From Planctomycetota bacterium (GTDB taxonomy: Bacteria; Planctomycetota; Planctomycetia; Pirellulales; Pirellulaceae), in the NCBI GenBank assembly GCA_029259935.1, contig JAJDEH010000014.1, positions 1 to 41,621 of the forward strand: a stretch of DNA of 41,621 bases. The letters are read 5' to 3'. Positions 32,809 through 41,621 of this stretch are shown here, piece by piece. Within the stretch, counting starts at the first letter, position 1; each line of letters begins with the position of its first letter. Both the position numbers and the translations under genes were made by a program. Under the pieces are notes generated by a model that was not told where the DNA came from, did not search any database, and saw only the letters and a program-made list of their open reading frames with translations.

Positions 32809-35460
32809 CTATTCCAGTTCAATCTGCTTAAATAACGGCAGGTGCCGATAATAAACTTCCAGCGTGCAGGCGGCGAGCGCCGTGACATAAATGCGGCCAC
32901 CGGCATTGGCCCAAATGAACTGAAATTTTCCCGTGTCGCCTCTGACCGGCGACCAGCTTCCCGCGCGATGCCCCTCGGTCTCTTGGCTGCCCACCAGAAT
33001 GTCGCGCATGTCGGCGTTCCATTTGTGCCAGCTCGGGCCGCCATAATTGTGCATAACCTGAGTGGCGTAATACCAATAGTACATGTTTCCCCGGCCCGAC
33101 TTCAAATCAGTCTTTCGTGGCGGGTACGATTTTGACAGCCACTCGATGCCATGCCCAAGGCCGGGCTCTTGCTTCGTCCACCCCAAATACATGCGACATA
33201 GCAGTGCTTCCGCAGTCATCGTTGGAATCGGCGGGCGGTCCTTCAAGTAGCCATAGCGCGACCCGCCCCACTCGTCACGAAACGACTCGAGCGCCTTGAG
33301 CGCGGCCCGCGTCTGCTCGCGTGCTTGCTCGGGACCGCGGGCACTTTCCAATCGTAATGCGGCTTGGGAAATCTCATTGCGGCAGTCCGCCGCGACACTG
33401 CCACAATTTCGGATCAGCAGTTCCGCAACCTTTCGTTGCTTGGCTACAAGCTGCCGTTGCCTTGCCTTGCTCCATTGTCCGCCCTCGATCAACTCGTCCA
33501 AGGTGGCGACAATCCGTTGTTGGTCTTCGACAAGCTCTTGGACCGGTGCGGCCAGCGAAACGCTGGTGAGAAACTTGCTCGCGCCTTGAAGTGTTTTCTC
33601 TGGAACGTCCAAGCCGGCAATCTTCGCGCTTTGCAACGCCATGAGTTGCCAGCCGAGTACGCTGGTATCGCCTTGCGACGTGGGGGGTCCTGGGTGATAC
33701 CGCCAGCCACCGTCGTTGTACTGAGACTTGGCAATGAAATCGATTGACTTTTGCGCGGCCGCTCGCAACTGTTCGTCGCCTGAAATGGCGTAAGCTTCGC
33801 AGAGTACAATCGCTCCCTGGCCGTGTGCGTACATGCCGGCCGATTCGGGCTGCAGATAGCCGTCCGCCCGTTGCTGTTTCATCATCCACCGCAAGCCACG
33901 CGATACCGTGTCTTGATAGATGCCCGTCAGGTGGGTCTGCCCCGCGCCCAAAAAAGGCAGCAGGGCCAGCGAGGTGCCTGCCATGTCGCTACGTTTGATC
34001 GAGTCTCGATCCGACTTGACGAGTTCCCGCAGAGGATGCCGGTGGGGTCCGCAGTTGCAATTGGGCCGGTCGTCATAATCGTGCAGGCTCCAACTTCCGT
34101 CCTTTTCCTGATGCCGTGCCAGCCAACGCAGCGCGCGAGCGACCGCGGCTTCGGTCAGCGTTGTTCCGCCTTCCTGGGTAACCATTTCAGCGCGAACCCG
34201 GGGATCACGAGCGGCGAAAGTGCGCCGCGCGGTGTTCTCCGAGGTAATGGTGCGTTTAACGACATCCAGCGGGGCGAGGTGCCGAGTTGAAGCCTCGCCG
34301 GCGAGTCGCAGTTGGAGCGCGTCCTGCTGCGCTTTGATGACCGAATCTCGCACCTCCTCATCATTCAGATCCACATTGCCCGGCAACGGCAGATCCAAGT
34401 CGACTTCGCCGTTGGGGTCGACAATGGGCGCTTGCTCTCCTTCATGAGGATCGTCATTGACCTGTGTCGTCAGCCGAATCTTGGGATCGTTTTCCGCTTG
34501 GCTGGTTACAAAGATCGTGACCGACGAAGATTCCGGCTGTTCATGATACAGGAGGGCGAGTACGGTCAGCAGCAACAAATGAAACACCAGGCTGACCAAC
34601 CATGCGGGCGTATGGCCAAGCATCTTTCCAACCACCGCGCCGGCGGATCCCGACCGGGCAACTTGCTGGATGCGTCGATTCGTTCGCGTTACCGAAGCCG
34701 GCGCGATGGCGGGCATCGGGCGAGGATGCTTGCGATCGGTGCGGCGAGGCGCGGGGTTGTGTTTGGATCGAGGGGCGGCAGTTCGTTTAGCCGGAATCGA
34801 ACCGTTGGATTTAGCCGGCTGGCGGTCAAGCTGGGCCTTGCGTGGCGCAGGGCTGGCTTTCGTCGAATTTCCGTTTCGGGTTTCTTTCAATGGGCTTTCA
34901 CCCGCGCTGACCGATCGCGGGCGACCGTTGCCTTGCACGGGTCGTTGATCTGCTTGGCGATCTTTCAGCATGCGCTGAATTTCTCGCTCTTCTTCCTCGG
35001 TCATCTCAATACTGGCCGGACAACGCCAACAATCCGCGACCATCAGCCACACACGAACCGACATCGGAGCGCCGCAATCGGGGCAGCCGCACATCACCAC
35101 GTCGCCCTCGAACCAGAATTTCCCGCGAACCTCGTCGTTGGGCGAATCATGCGCGACTTGCTCTGGGAAGTCATCCTTAACGTGAGACGCGTCCGGCGTC
35201 GAATCAGAACTTTCGAGTTCCGGCGGAACCGCGCCGAGGTCGACCCGCTGGTCTTCTTCTGAAATTTCCGGAAGCGGATCATCCGACAGCAAATCGAAAA
35301 CCGGCATTTCCGGGGGATGAGGCTCGTCTCCATGCGAACCTCGCGGGTGAAACGGCGCAGCTCCTAGCGATTCGTGCATAGAGGTTTTGGATGTGGGAGG
35401 CTGGGGCCGTGAATCGCTGCGTAAAGTTGCCAAGTGAATGTAGCTAGAACCAAAGGACAT
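32809..35460 (-). CDS. Zinc-ribbon, single-TM protein with prenyltransferase/squalene-cyclase-like alpha-alpha toroid
   Basis: An 883-residue protein. An acidic N-terminus is followed by a zinc-ribbon-like knuckle (C126-x2-C129 and C144-x2-C147), a basic Pro/Ala/Arg linker with many Lys/Arg (170-265), and one TM helix (about 283-305). The remainder (435-870) has repeats like [30 protein letters not shown] and [15 protein letters not shown], typical of the squalene-hopene-cyclase/prenyltransferase toroid. The cyclase DxDD motif is not visible, so it is probably not a terpene cyclase but a binding or scaffold protein. Topology suggests a cytoplasmic ribbon and a periplasmic toroid. It is divergent from the MoxR operon. 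Confidence 0.8.
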   Translation of the reverse strand: MSFGSSYIHLATLRSDSRPQPPTSKTSMHESLGAAPFHPRGSHGDEPHPPEMPVFDLLSDDPLPEISEEDQRVDLGAVPPELESSDSTPDASHVKDDFPEQVAHDSPNDEVRGKFWFEGDVVMCGCPDCGAPMSVRVWLMVADCWRCPASIEMTEEEEREIQRMLKDRQADQRPVQGNGRPRSVSAGESPLKETRNGNSTKASPAPRKAQLDRQPAKSNGSIPAKRTAAPRSKHNPAPRRTDRKHPRPMPAIAPASVTRTNRRIQQVARSGSAGAVVGKMLGHTPAWLVSLVFHLLLLTVLALLYHEQPESSSVTIFVTSQAENDPKIRLTTQVNDDPHEGEQAPIVDPNGEVDLDLPLPGNVDLNDEEVRDSVIKAQQDALQLRLAGEASTRHLAPLDVVKRTITSENTARRTFAARDPRVRAEMVTQEGGTTLTEAAVARALRWLARHQEKDGSWSLHDYDDRPNCNCGPHRHPLRELVKSDRDSIKRSDMAGTSLALLPFLGAGQTHLTGIYQDTVSRGLRWMMKQQRADGYLQPESAGMYAHGQGAIVLCEAYAISGDEQLRAAAQKSIDFIAKSQYNDGGWRYHPGPPTSQGDTSVLGWQLMALQSAKIAGLDVPEKTLQGASKFLTSVSLAAPVQELVEDQQRIVATLDELIEGGQWSKARQRQLVAKQRKVAELLIRNCGSVAADCRNEISQAALRLESARGPEQAREQTRAALKALESFRDEWGGSRYGYLKDRPPIPTMTAEALLCRMYLGWTKQEPGLGHGIEWLSKSYPPRKTDLKSGRGNMYYWYYATQVMHNYGGPSWHKWNADMRDILVGSQETEGHRAGSWSPVRGDTGKFQFIWANAGGRIYVTALAACTLEVYYRHLPLFKQIELE

Positions 35461-35553
35461 ATTAGCAGGTTCAGTAGTCTTGTCTCAAGCGTTTGAAAAC
35501 CCGGGGCGGGCCGCAATCGGCGGCACAAACCTAAACCATTGCCGCACAGGTAG

Positions 35554-35583
35554 TTGCCCTGATTAGGGAATGGCGTTTAAGAT
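35554..35583 (+). promoter_or_regulatory. Putative promoter of the MoxR-DUF58-TgpA operon
   Basis: TTGCCC (35554-35559) and TAAGAT (35578-35583) are separated by 18 bp in the 218-bp divergent region. Transcription would begin near 35590, about 89 nt before the chosen ATG. Confidence 0.4.
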
Positions 35584-35678
35584 GGGTTTGGCAGGTGTGG
35601 AAGAATTCGCGACACTTGGCACGTCAACGTCTTTTCGACGACTTCGCTATATTCACTGTTTCTTGTGAGGAGATGCGG

Positions 35679-36620
35679 ATGGCAACCGAGCTGGATACCT
35701 TGGTATCTAGGCTAGAGCAGAACATGTGTCAGGTGGTGCTCGGAAAGCCGGAGGTCGTTCGCCTCTGCTTGGTAGCTCTTTTTGCCGGCGAGCATGTGTT
35801 GCTGGAAGATGTGCCGGGCGTCGGCAAGACGCTGGTTGGCAAGTCGTTGGCCAAAAGTGTCGAAGGCGACTTCTGCCGGATCCAATTTACACCCGATCTG
35901 CTGCCCAGTGATATCGTGGGAAGCAGCGTCTTTAACCCCAAGACGTCCGAATTTCTCTACAACCGGGGTGCGATCTTTGCCAACATCGTGCTGGCCGATG
36001 AAATCAATCGCGCGCCGCCGCGGACACAAAGCGCGCTGCTGGAAGCGATGAGCGATAGCCAAGTGAGTGTCGACGGGCACACCTACCCAATCTCGCCGCC
36101 CTTCATGGTGATTGCCACGCAAAACCCTTTCGAGATCGAAGGCACCTATGCGCTGCCGGAGAGTCAGCTTGATCGCTTTCTGCTGCGGATCTCGATGGGC
36201 TACCCCAGCCGCGAAGATGAACGCAAAGTGCTGACTTCTCATCGACAAGGTGATCCGGTGGAAGATTTACGACCGACGCTGACCATCGATGAAGTGCGCC
36301 ATCTACAAGCTTCCGTCCGTGAGGTGACCGTCGAAGATTCGATCTATGATTACATTTTGGATCTTGTTGAGTTGACACGGACCTGTGACGAGTTGCGTGT
36401 GGGCGTCAGCACGCGCGGGGCAATTTCACTTTATCGCGGGGCCCAGGCATCGGCGTTGATTGAAGGACGCGACTATGTAGTTCCCGATGATGTGAAGAAG
36501 CTGGCCATACCAGTACTCGCGCATCGAGTCAGCGTCAAAGGACACCTCTACGACGGGCAACGCAGTTCAGTCGAGGCGCTGCTGGAACGGATCATCGCAA
36601 ACGCCCCCATACCGGAGTGA
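35679..36620 (+). CDS. MoxR-family AAA+ ATPase
   Basis: A 313-residue ATPase of usual MoxR size. Walker A is VPGVGKT (45-51), Walker B is IVLADEIN (103-110), sensor 1 is ATQNP (N149), and ESQLDRF (161-167) is the family's hallmark. MoxR proteins are chaperone-like and work with vWA-domain proteins. GAGGAG lies 6 nt before ATG 35679; another ATG at 35673 has no spacing from it, and the longer frame from 35595 has no support. The next gene, DUF58, starts 4 bp after the stop. In such operons MoxR is thought to act on the DUF58/vWA partner. Confidence 0.95.
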   Translation: MATELDTLVSRLEQNMCQVVLGKPEVVRLCLVALFAGEHVLLEDVPGVGKTLVGKSLAKSVEGDFCRIQFTPDLLPSDIVGSSVFNPKTSEFLYNRGAIFANIVLADEINRAPPRTQSALLEAMSDSQVSVDGHTYPISPPFMVIATQNPFEIEGTYALPESQLDRFLLRISMGYPSREDERKVLTSHRQGDPVEDLRPTLTIDEVRHLQASVREVTVEDSIYDYILDLVELTRTCDELRVGVSTRGAISLYRGAQASALIEGRDYVVPDDVKKLAIPVLAHRVSVKGHLYDGQRSSVEALLERIIANAPIPE

Positions 36621-36624
36621 CCTT

Positions 36625-37872
36625 GTGGTCGAACCCCGCCGAACCAGGTTCAGCCGCGAGGGGTGGTATTTCCTCTTCGTGCTTTCATTTATCATCGGCG
36701 GCGCGGTGCTGCGCGAAGTGAACTTGCTGATCATGCTGGCAGGGCTGATGGTCGGCTTGCTGCTGTTCAACTGGCGATTTTCCAGCAAGATGATCCAGCG
36801 TCTGACGGTGCGTCGGCGGCTGCCCCTTCGCGCCTGTGCGGGGGATGTATTCAAGGTGGATATCACGGTGGAAAACTCTCGCCGCTGGCTCGCCGGATGG
36901 GCTATCGCGGTCGAGGATCGGATTCAGCAGCAAGAGCCTGACCGAAGTGTGGGGAACGTCCGGTCGAGAGTGATCCTTCCCTACATTCGGCCGCAAAGCA
37001 GCGACCGCGCGACGTATCTTTGTCGAATTCCCCAACGCGGTGTTTACAAGTTTGGGCCTTTGCAAGTTTCGTCGCGATTTCCCTTGGGATTTGTGCAAAC
37101 CTCGAGAAATGTGAGTCAATTCAGCGAAGTCACGGTTTTTCCAAAGCTCGGCAGGCTCACTTCGGACTGGTCGAGACTGATGGAGTCCGCTGTCGCTGGC
37201 GACGAGCAGTCTCATGTAAATCGCGGAATGACCGAGGGCGACTATTACGGTTTGCGGGACTGGAAAGCCGGCGACAACCAAAGGTGGATCCATTGGCGTG
37301 CATCCGCCAAGCTGAACGAACTCAAAGTACGCGAGTTTGAACAACGAAAAAACCGCAAGCTGACCCTGGTGCTTGACCTTTGGCAACCAGTGGACGCCGC
37401 GAACGAATTCATGGAACGCATCGAATCACTGCTTAGCTTTGCGGCCACGGTGGTGGCGCACGCCTGTCAGCAAGGCGAGGCTTACATCTCGTTCAAGGCG
37501 ATTGGCAAGCCCGACTTCGACCGATCGGGAAACGCCTCACCCGCGCTCAGGCAAGATGTTCTCGACTATCTTGCCATTGTCGAAGGCACCGCGTCCGACC
37601 GCCTACAAGAAGTGTTGCAGCAGACGCTAGTCCAATCGGCGCCCAGGTCGAGAACTGTCATCTTGAGTACTCGATCGCGAGAGCAATTTGTTGGCAACGG
37701 CGAGCGTCTCGAAGCCAACGCCGCGGTCGACACTGACCCGCGCTGGCTTCAGCAACTGGCGCAAATCACTTGGGTCCAGGCCGACAGTCCAGAGCAATCA
37801 CGCTATTTTGAATTGAACAGTCCAATTCCGGAGCAAGGCAGCCGTGAAGATCGAGCGGTTACTGCAAATTAA
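36625..37872 (+). CDS. DUF58-domain (vWA-like) protein
   Basis: A 415-residue protein with two N-terminal hydrophobic segments (about 12-50), a beta-rich domain (60-190), and the DUF58 signature GDYYGLRDWKAGDNQRWIHW (210-229), followed by a vWA-like fold (LTLVLDLWQP). DUF58 proteins are the usual partner of MoxR ATPases. The start is GTG, with GGAG 8 nt upstream. It overlaps the next gene by 29 bp, so translation is coupled. The C-terminal part is probably cytoplasmic. Confidence 0.93.
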   Translation: MVEPRRTRFSREGWYFLFVLSFIIGGAVLREVNLLIMLAGLMVGLLLFNWRFSSKMIQRLTVRRRLPLRACAGDVFKVDITVENSRRWLAGWAIAVEDRIQQQEPDRSVGNVRSRVILPYIRPQSSDRATYLCRIPQRGVYKFGPLQVSSRFPLGFVQTSRNVSQFSEVTVFPKLGRLTSDWSRLMESAVAGDEQSHVNRGMTEGDYYGLRDWKAGDNQRWIHWRASAKLNELKVREFEQRKNRKLTLVLDLWQPVDAANEFMERIESLLSFAATVVAHACQQGEAYISFKAIGKPDFDRSGNASPALRQDVLDYLAIVEGTASDRLQEVLQQTLVQSAPRSRTVILSTRSREQFVGNGERLEANAAVDTDPRWLQQLAQITWVQADSPEQSRYFELNSPIPEQGSREDRAVTAN

Positions 37873-40315
37873 TATCGCCGTAATGGCGACCATGGGCACC
37901 TTGCTGTTTGGAATCGGACAGCCGATTCCCAGCTTGACCTTGCCCTTAATTGCGGGTTTTGTGGCCTTCACCGCGGTCATTTTCACCGACGTATTGAAAT
38001 GGTTCTACCTAAACAGATTTGTCGCGAACGGGCTGGCATTGGCGGTGGCGGCATACACCATGTACCGCTTCTTCTTGGCGGAAACTAGCGGGGAAAAGCT
38101 GCTGGAGATTGCCACTCTGCTGGCTTACTTGCAGCTCATCCTGTTTTATGAAGTGAAGGGGTCGCGAGCTTATTCGCATCTGATGGTGCTCAGTCTGCTG
38201 CAAGTGGTCGTGGCCGCCGCCCTGCACCTGAATCTGACCGCGGGTGCTATTTTGCTGGTGTATGTGATCGTGGCCATCGGCGCGATGGCATTGTACTATC
38301 TCTATCGCGAGCAACTTCGTATCGACCAGCAACGGCGTGCCGCCGCCGCCCAAATCGACGCGGGCTCCTCGCGATCCATCGTCGCCTTCGCCGAAGCGAA
38401 CGACGTGTTTGGCGGCACGATGTCCGTCCGCACGATCGTACCTCATGTTACGGCCATGGTCGTCTCCGCCTTTTGCATTACGATTATCGTGTTTTACACG
38501 TTACCGCGACGCACTCCAAAAGTCTGGCAAGGAGCCGATGGCGGCGGAGCGCCCGTGATGGGGTTTCACCAACGTGTCGAATTCGGAGAAAGCCATCTCA
38601 TCGAGGATTCGGAAAAGAACGTCATGCGGGTGTCGTTCGTGGATCAAAAAACGCTCGAGCCTTACGTGATTATTGGCGAGCCCTATTTCCGCGGCGCGGT
38701 ACTGACCGAGTACCGGGATGCCGCGTGGCATGCGATGAACGAGGACAATCCGCGCAACCTTGTCGATTTGATGCCCGCCTCCCCGCAGACGGACCAAGTC
38801 CGCCAGACTGTCGTGCTGAGCCCCAATGACGACATGATCGTCTTCAGCGTTTTTCCTTGCTATGCCGTTTCTCCATCGAAAAATATCCGCTTTGATCTGA
38901 GCCGACGCCAACTGGTGCGCGCCGGCGACAGTGAGGGGCGCATCCGATCGTTGCGTTACACGCTTGCCACGACCGCCTTTCACAATGGAATTCAAAGGCC
39001 CGCAACCGCGTATGCCGAAGTCAGCCGCGGCATGGGTGACAGCTACAAGAGTATCGAGACCGGGCATCTAAGGCGATTTGATCAACGACGGTTTCCGCAA
39101 CTGTCGGCCACGGCCGAAAACGTGCTTGCCGAGCAACAGACGGACCGCGACGACTCGTTGGCGGTCGCCCTTGCCCTGCATTCGTTTTTACAAAATTCCA
39201 GTGATTTCCGATACACGCTCGATTTTCGAAACGTGGAACGGGACCAGCAACTTGATCCGATCGAGGACTTCGTCGCTAATCATCATCAAGGGCACTGTGA
39301 GTATTTCGCCAGCGCGCTGGCGATGATGCTGCGCAGCCAAAATATACCAGCGCGGCTGGTGGTGGGTTACAAAGGTGGAGAGTTTAACCCGCTGGGAAAC
39401 TTCTACCAGGTGCAGGAAAAACATGTCCATGCTTGGGTGGAAGCCTATGTAGAACCCAAGAAATTGCCGAAGGAAATGAAGATCCTGGGCGATGCGAGTC
39501 AGGGCGTATGGCTGAGACTGGATCCAACGCCGGGGATCGGTGCTGGCGAATCGGAGGACTTTGAGGCGAATTTTTTCACGCAGTTCGGCCAGATGATGGA
39601 CTATTGCCAACTGCTGTGGTCCGACTATGTGCTGGGCTACAATTCCGATCGCAAGGAAGAGACGATTTTTCGAAATTTGAACCAGGACACGCCGGATAAA
39701 GTTGCCAACGTCTTTACACCGTCGAACCCGGAGCCCGCGGTTGTCCAAGTGGCGGAGCTTGCCCCCCCCAACTACGACGATCCGCATGCGAAATATCTAA
39801 GAACCATTTGGATAGGCGTTGTCGCCGTCACGCTGCTGTGGGTAGTGGCCTGGCTTGTTTGGGTTGGCGTTTTCTATCCGCGATTTTTCATCGAAACTAG
39901 AATCGGCCGACTGTTGATTGTTTGGTGGGCCCCGTTGAGTGGCTTGATAGGACGGCTGTTTGGCAAGACAACTTCCCAGAGGGTGGGACAACGAATAGGC
40001 GTTGATTTCTACAAGAGGTTCGTCAATCTTGTGGGGCGATATGGCCTGCATCGGGAGGGGCGACAAACTCATCGTGAGTTCGCCCAGCACATCGTCCGTG
40101 ATTTTCTGGCCCGTGGCCTTCACGGCGTCCCCGCCGTCGAAAATGGTGGGACCAGCGGTCAGGGGCTGGAACTGGCGCGGCTGCCGAATAAAATCGTCGA
40201 AGCCTACTACGAAGTTAGGTTCGGCAAGCGGCAACTGTCCCAACTTGAGCAGGCAGAGATAGAAACGGCAATTACATCCATGGAAACCGCGTTGAAGATA
40301 GCAACCTCGAAATGA
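37844..40315 (+). CDS. TgpA-like membrane transglutaminase (DUF3488-type)
   Basis: An 823-residue protein. About six TM helices (residues 10-220) are followed by a periplasmic transglutaminase-like domain with the catalytic triad C485 (GHCEYFA), H529 (HVHAW) and D560 (LRLDPTPG), and by another TM helix (about 655-680) with a cytoplasmic C-terminal tail. Homologous TgpA of Pseudomonas is an essential periplasmic transglutaminase. The start is GTG with AAGG 5 nt upstream, inside the DUF58 reading frame. The protein is the third member of the MoxR-DUF58-TgpA cluster. Its stop overlaps the YchF-like GTPase start (ATGA). Confidence 0.93.
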   Translation: MKIERLLQINIAVMATMGTLLFGIGQPIPSLTLPLIAGFVAFTAVIFTDVLKWFYLNRFVANGLALAVAAYTMYRFFLAETSGEKLLEIATLLAYLQLILFYEVKGSRAYSHLMVLSLLQVVVAAALHLNLTAGAILLVYVIVAIGAMALYYLYREQLRIDQQRRAAAAQIDAGSSRSIVAFAEANDVFGGTMSVRTIVPHVTAMVVSAFCITIIVFYTLPRRTPKVWQGADGGGAPVMGFHQRVEFGESHLIEDSEKNVMRVSFVDQKTLEPYVIIGEPYFRGAVLTEYRDAAWHAMNEDNPRNLVDLMPASPQTDQVRQTVVLSPNDDMIVFSVFPCYAVSPSKNIRFDLSRRQLVRAGDSEGRIRSLRYTLATTAFHNGIQRPATAYAEVSRGMGDSYKSIETGHLRRFDQRRFPQLSATAENVLAEQQTDRDDSLAVALALHSFLQNSSDFRYTLDFRNVERDQQLDPIEDFVANHHQGHCEYFASALAMMLRSQNIPARLVVGYKGGEFNPLGNFYQVQEKHVHAWVEAYVEPKKLPKEMKILGDASQGVWLRLDPTPGIGAGESEDFEANFFTQFGQMMDYCQLLWSDYVLGYNSDRKEETIFRNLNQDTPDKVANVFTPSNPEPAVVQVAELAPPNYDDPHAKYLRTIWIGVVAVTLLWVVAWLVWVGVFYPRFFIETRIGRLLIVWWAPLSGLIGRLFGKTTSQRVGQRIGVDFYKRFVNLVGRYGLHREGRQTHREFAQHIVRDFLARGLHGVPAVENGGTSGQGLELARLPNKIVEAYYEVRFGKRQLSQLEQAEIETAITSMETALKIATSK

Positions 40316-41337
40316 AAATTGGAATCGTCGGCTACCAGGGATCGGGAAAGAGTACTCTTTTTCATTGGCTTACGGGCAGTGCGCCCGATCCTGCCTTGTC
40401 CCACAAAATTCAAAGCGCCATGGCGATCGTGCCCGACGATCGCGTCGCGGACCTGCAGAAGATTTATCAGCCCAAGAAGACGACGTTGGCTTCGCTCGAT
40501 CTAGTGGATACGCCGGGCCTCAGCCGCACGCATGAGGGCAGCGCCGCCAAGCTGGGAATGATTCGAGAGGCCGGCTGTTTGCTGATTGTGATCGCCGCGC
40601 ACGGCGCGGCCGATCCCCTCGCGGACCTTCAAAACTTCGATGAAGACTTGCTGATTGCCGATTTGGAAATTGTCACCGGGCGAATTGAACGTCTCCGCGA
40701 ATCCGTCAAGAAACCTCGGCCCAATCGCGACGATGATCTAGCCGAGTTGGCGGCGCTGGAGCCGCTACCAGAATGGATGGAGTCGGGTAAATCGTTACGA
40801 GATTTGGACATGACGCCCGATCAGCAGAAGGCGATTCGATCGTTCAAGTTGTTTTCGGAAAAACCGCGTCTGGTGATTTTCAACCCGGACGAAGGGGAAG
40901 AAAATCCAGACTTTCTCGCCCGAGTTCCCGCCGATGTGGAATCCGTCTGCTGTTCGCTTTCGCTGCAGTTGGAATTGACCCAGATGCAGCCTTCCGAGCG
41001 GCAGGAATTCTGCGAAGAAATGGGAGTTACATCGTATGATAGCGACGAATTGCTCCGAAAAATCATGCATATTTCCGGGCAAATGCTGTTTTTCACGGCG
41101 GGAGAGAAGGAAGTTCGCACCTGGATGATCCCCCAGGGGTGCACGGCCGTGGACGCGGCTGGCGGCATCCACACCGATCTGGCCAAGGGCTTTGTCAGAG
41201 CCGAAACGATGACCTGCGACGACCTAATCCGCCTAGGCAGCGAACGGGATGTCAAGGCAAATAACTTGATGCGACACGAGCACAAGGGTTATGTTATTCA
41301 GGAGGGGGAAATCCTCCACATTCTGTCGAGCGTGTAA
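40312..41337 (+). CDS. YchF/OLA1-like GTPase paralogue with TGS domain
   Basis: A 341-residue P-loop NTPase. G1 is GYQGSGKST (7-15), G3 is DTPG (66-69), and the C-terminal half closely follows YchF: a coiled-coil region, AIRSF..FSEKPRLVIFNPDE (the NxxE specificity site), FFTAGEKEVRTW, and a TGS domain ending in VIQEGEILHILSSV. Compared with canonical YchF (about 363 residues) the G domain is shorter and the first motif is GYQGSGKS, not GxPNVGKS. YchF proteins bind ATP and ribosomes. The ATG overlaps the TgpA stop, so the gene is coupled to an envelope operon. It may be a specialised paralogue. Confidence 0.85.
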   Translation: MKIGIVGYQGSGKSTLFHWLTGSAPDPALSHKIQSAMAIVPDDRVADLQKIYQPKKTTLASLDLVDTPGLSRTHEGSAAKLGMIREAGCLLIVIAAHGAADPLADLQNFDEDLLIADLEIVTGRIERLRESVKKPRPNRDDDLAELAALEPLPEWMESGKSLRDLDMTPDQQKAIRSFKLFSEKPRLVIFNPDEGEENPDFLARVPADVESVCCSLSLQLELTQMQPSERQEFCEEMGVTSYDSDELLRKIMHISGQMLFFTAGEKEVRTWMIPQGCTAVDAAGGIHTDLAKGFVRAETMTCDDLIRLGSERDVKANNLMRHEHKGYVIQEGEILHILSSV

Positions 41338-41382
41338 CTCCTACTCCAGCGAGTAACCCGAGGGATCATCAAACAAACAGCA

Positions 41383-41458
41383 AATAGTTCATGGGCAAGC
41401 TACCTCGCGCGTGGTAGGGCAGCAGATACACGAGCACAATGCTTGCCCATGAACTATT
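41383..41458. repeat. 18-bp perfect inverted repeat with 40-bp spacer
   Basis: Arms at 41383-41400 and 41441-41458 are exact inverted copies (AATAGTTCATGGGCAAGC). The spacer holds a small CTACC/GGTAG hairpin. It starts 46 bp after the stop of the YchF-like gene. It may act as a transcription end or be a small repeat element; no target-site duplication or U-tract is obvious. Confidence 0.7.
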
Positions 41459-41538
41459 CACTGTTCGTCTCTTCCCGCTTCTCCTCACGAACAACCTAGC
41501 GGACGACCCATCGGCCGCCCGCCCCGGTCATTCAAGTG

Positions 41539-41621
41539 CTAGTCGAGCCGTCTTCGAATCAGGATCGCATTCTCCACATTGTGATCCTCGCCGGGCTCAT
41601 GACCGACCGGAATCGAACGAT
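41539..41621 (-). CDS. Possible C-terminal end of a gene running out of the window
   Basis: The last 27 codons on the minus strand form an open frame ending in TAG at 41539-41541 and continuing past the window edge, with a sequence like GHEPGEDHNVENAIL and a final RRRLD. Codon use resembles the rest of the window and the other minus-strand frames are closed. At this length it could be chance, and I cannot name a family. Confidence 0.35.
   Translation of the reverse strand, partial: RSIPVGHEPGEDHNVENAILIRRRLD

Noticed and set aside
32809..35460. Squalene-hopene cyclase
   Set aside because: The DxDD catalytic motif and QW-rich full-length core are not visible, and the protein has an N-terminal ribbon and TM helix.
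41560..41621. A T-loop-like GTTCGATTCC on the minus strand at the window edge, suggesting a tRNA 3' end
   Set aside because: The bases flanking the loop do not form a T-stem, and the segment reads as an open frame instead.

Overview
The window looks like a chromosomal segment of a planctomycete, most likely of the Pirellulales/Rhodopirellula type. The indications are a formylglycine-type sulfatase, a Tat-exported Gfo/Idh/MocA oxidoreductase, a CehA-like metallohydrolase, the C-terminal TPR region typical of planctomycete Ser/Thr kinases, large exported TPR and alpha-alpha-toroid proteins, DUF2617 and DUF2752 proteins, and short gene runs on alternating strands. No rRNA, tRNA, CRISPR array, transposase or prophage gene was found. 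This assignment is inference from gene content; no search was run.

Layout. 1-5.1 kb: a truncated TPR protein, an SF1 helicase with an N-terminal NERD-type nuclease domain, and a Tat-exported oxidoreductase. 5.3-14.7 kb: a small membrane-anchored protein, a secreted CehA-like hydrolase carrying an EF-hand pair, a Kelch protein, a large secreted M28 peptidase (beta-propeller, PA, M28 with a His-rich insert, PDZ), a CPBP membrane protease and a DUF2617 protein. 14.7-18.6 kb (minus): an exported TPR protein, a DUF2752 membrane protein and an alpha/beta hydrolase in one run, with a stand-alone response regulator further upstream. 19.1-22.6 kb: a gingipain-like (C25) peptidase convergent with a primary-type sigma factor that carries an RNA-polymerase alpha-CTD-like domain at its C-terminus. 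23.2-27.2 kb (minus): three translationally coupled genes for an ExbB/MotA-type channel with a long coiled-coil tail and two different single-span partners. 27.6-32.7 kb (minus): queD and queC, a sulfatase, a fumarylacetoacetase-family enzyme and two unknown proteins. 32.8-41.3 kb: a zinc-ribbon/TM/toroid protein divergent from a tight MoxR - DUF58 - transglutaminase - YchF-like GTPase operon.

How the genes work together. The clearest functional units are the three-gene proton-channel cluster, queD-queC (preQ0 synthesis; queE is not in the window), and MoxR-DUF58-TgpA. In the last, an AAA+ chaperone, a vWA-like DUF58 protein and a membrane transglutaminase are commonly associated with envelope functions. 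The items I find most novel are the asymmetric ExbB-like complex, the sigma factor/alpha-CTD fusion, a candidate structured RNA upstream of the channel operon, and the EF-hands inserted in the CehA-like enzyme.
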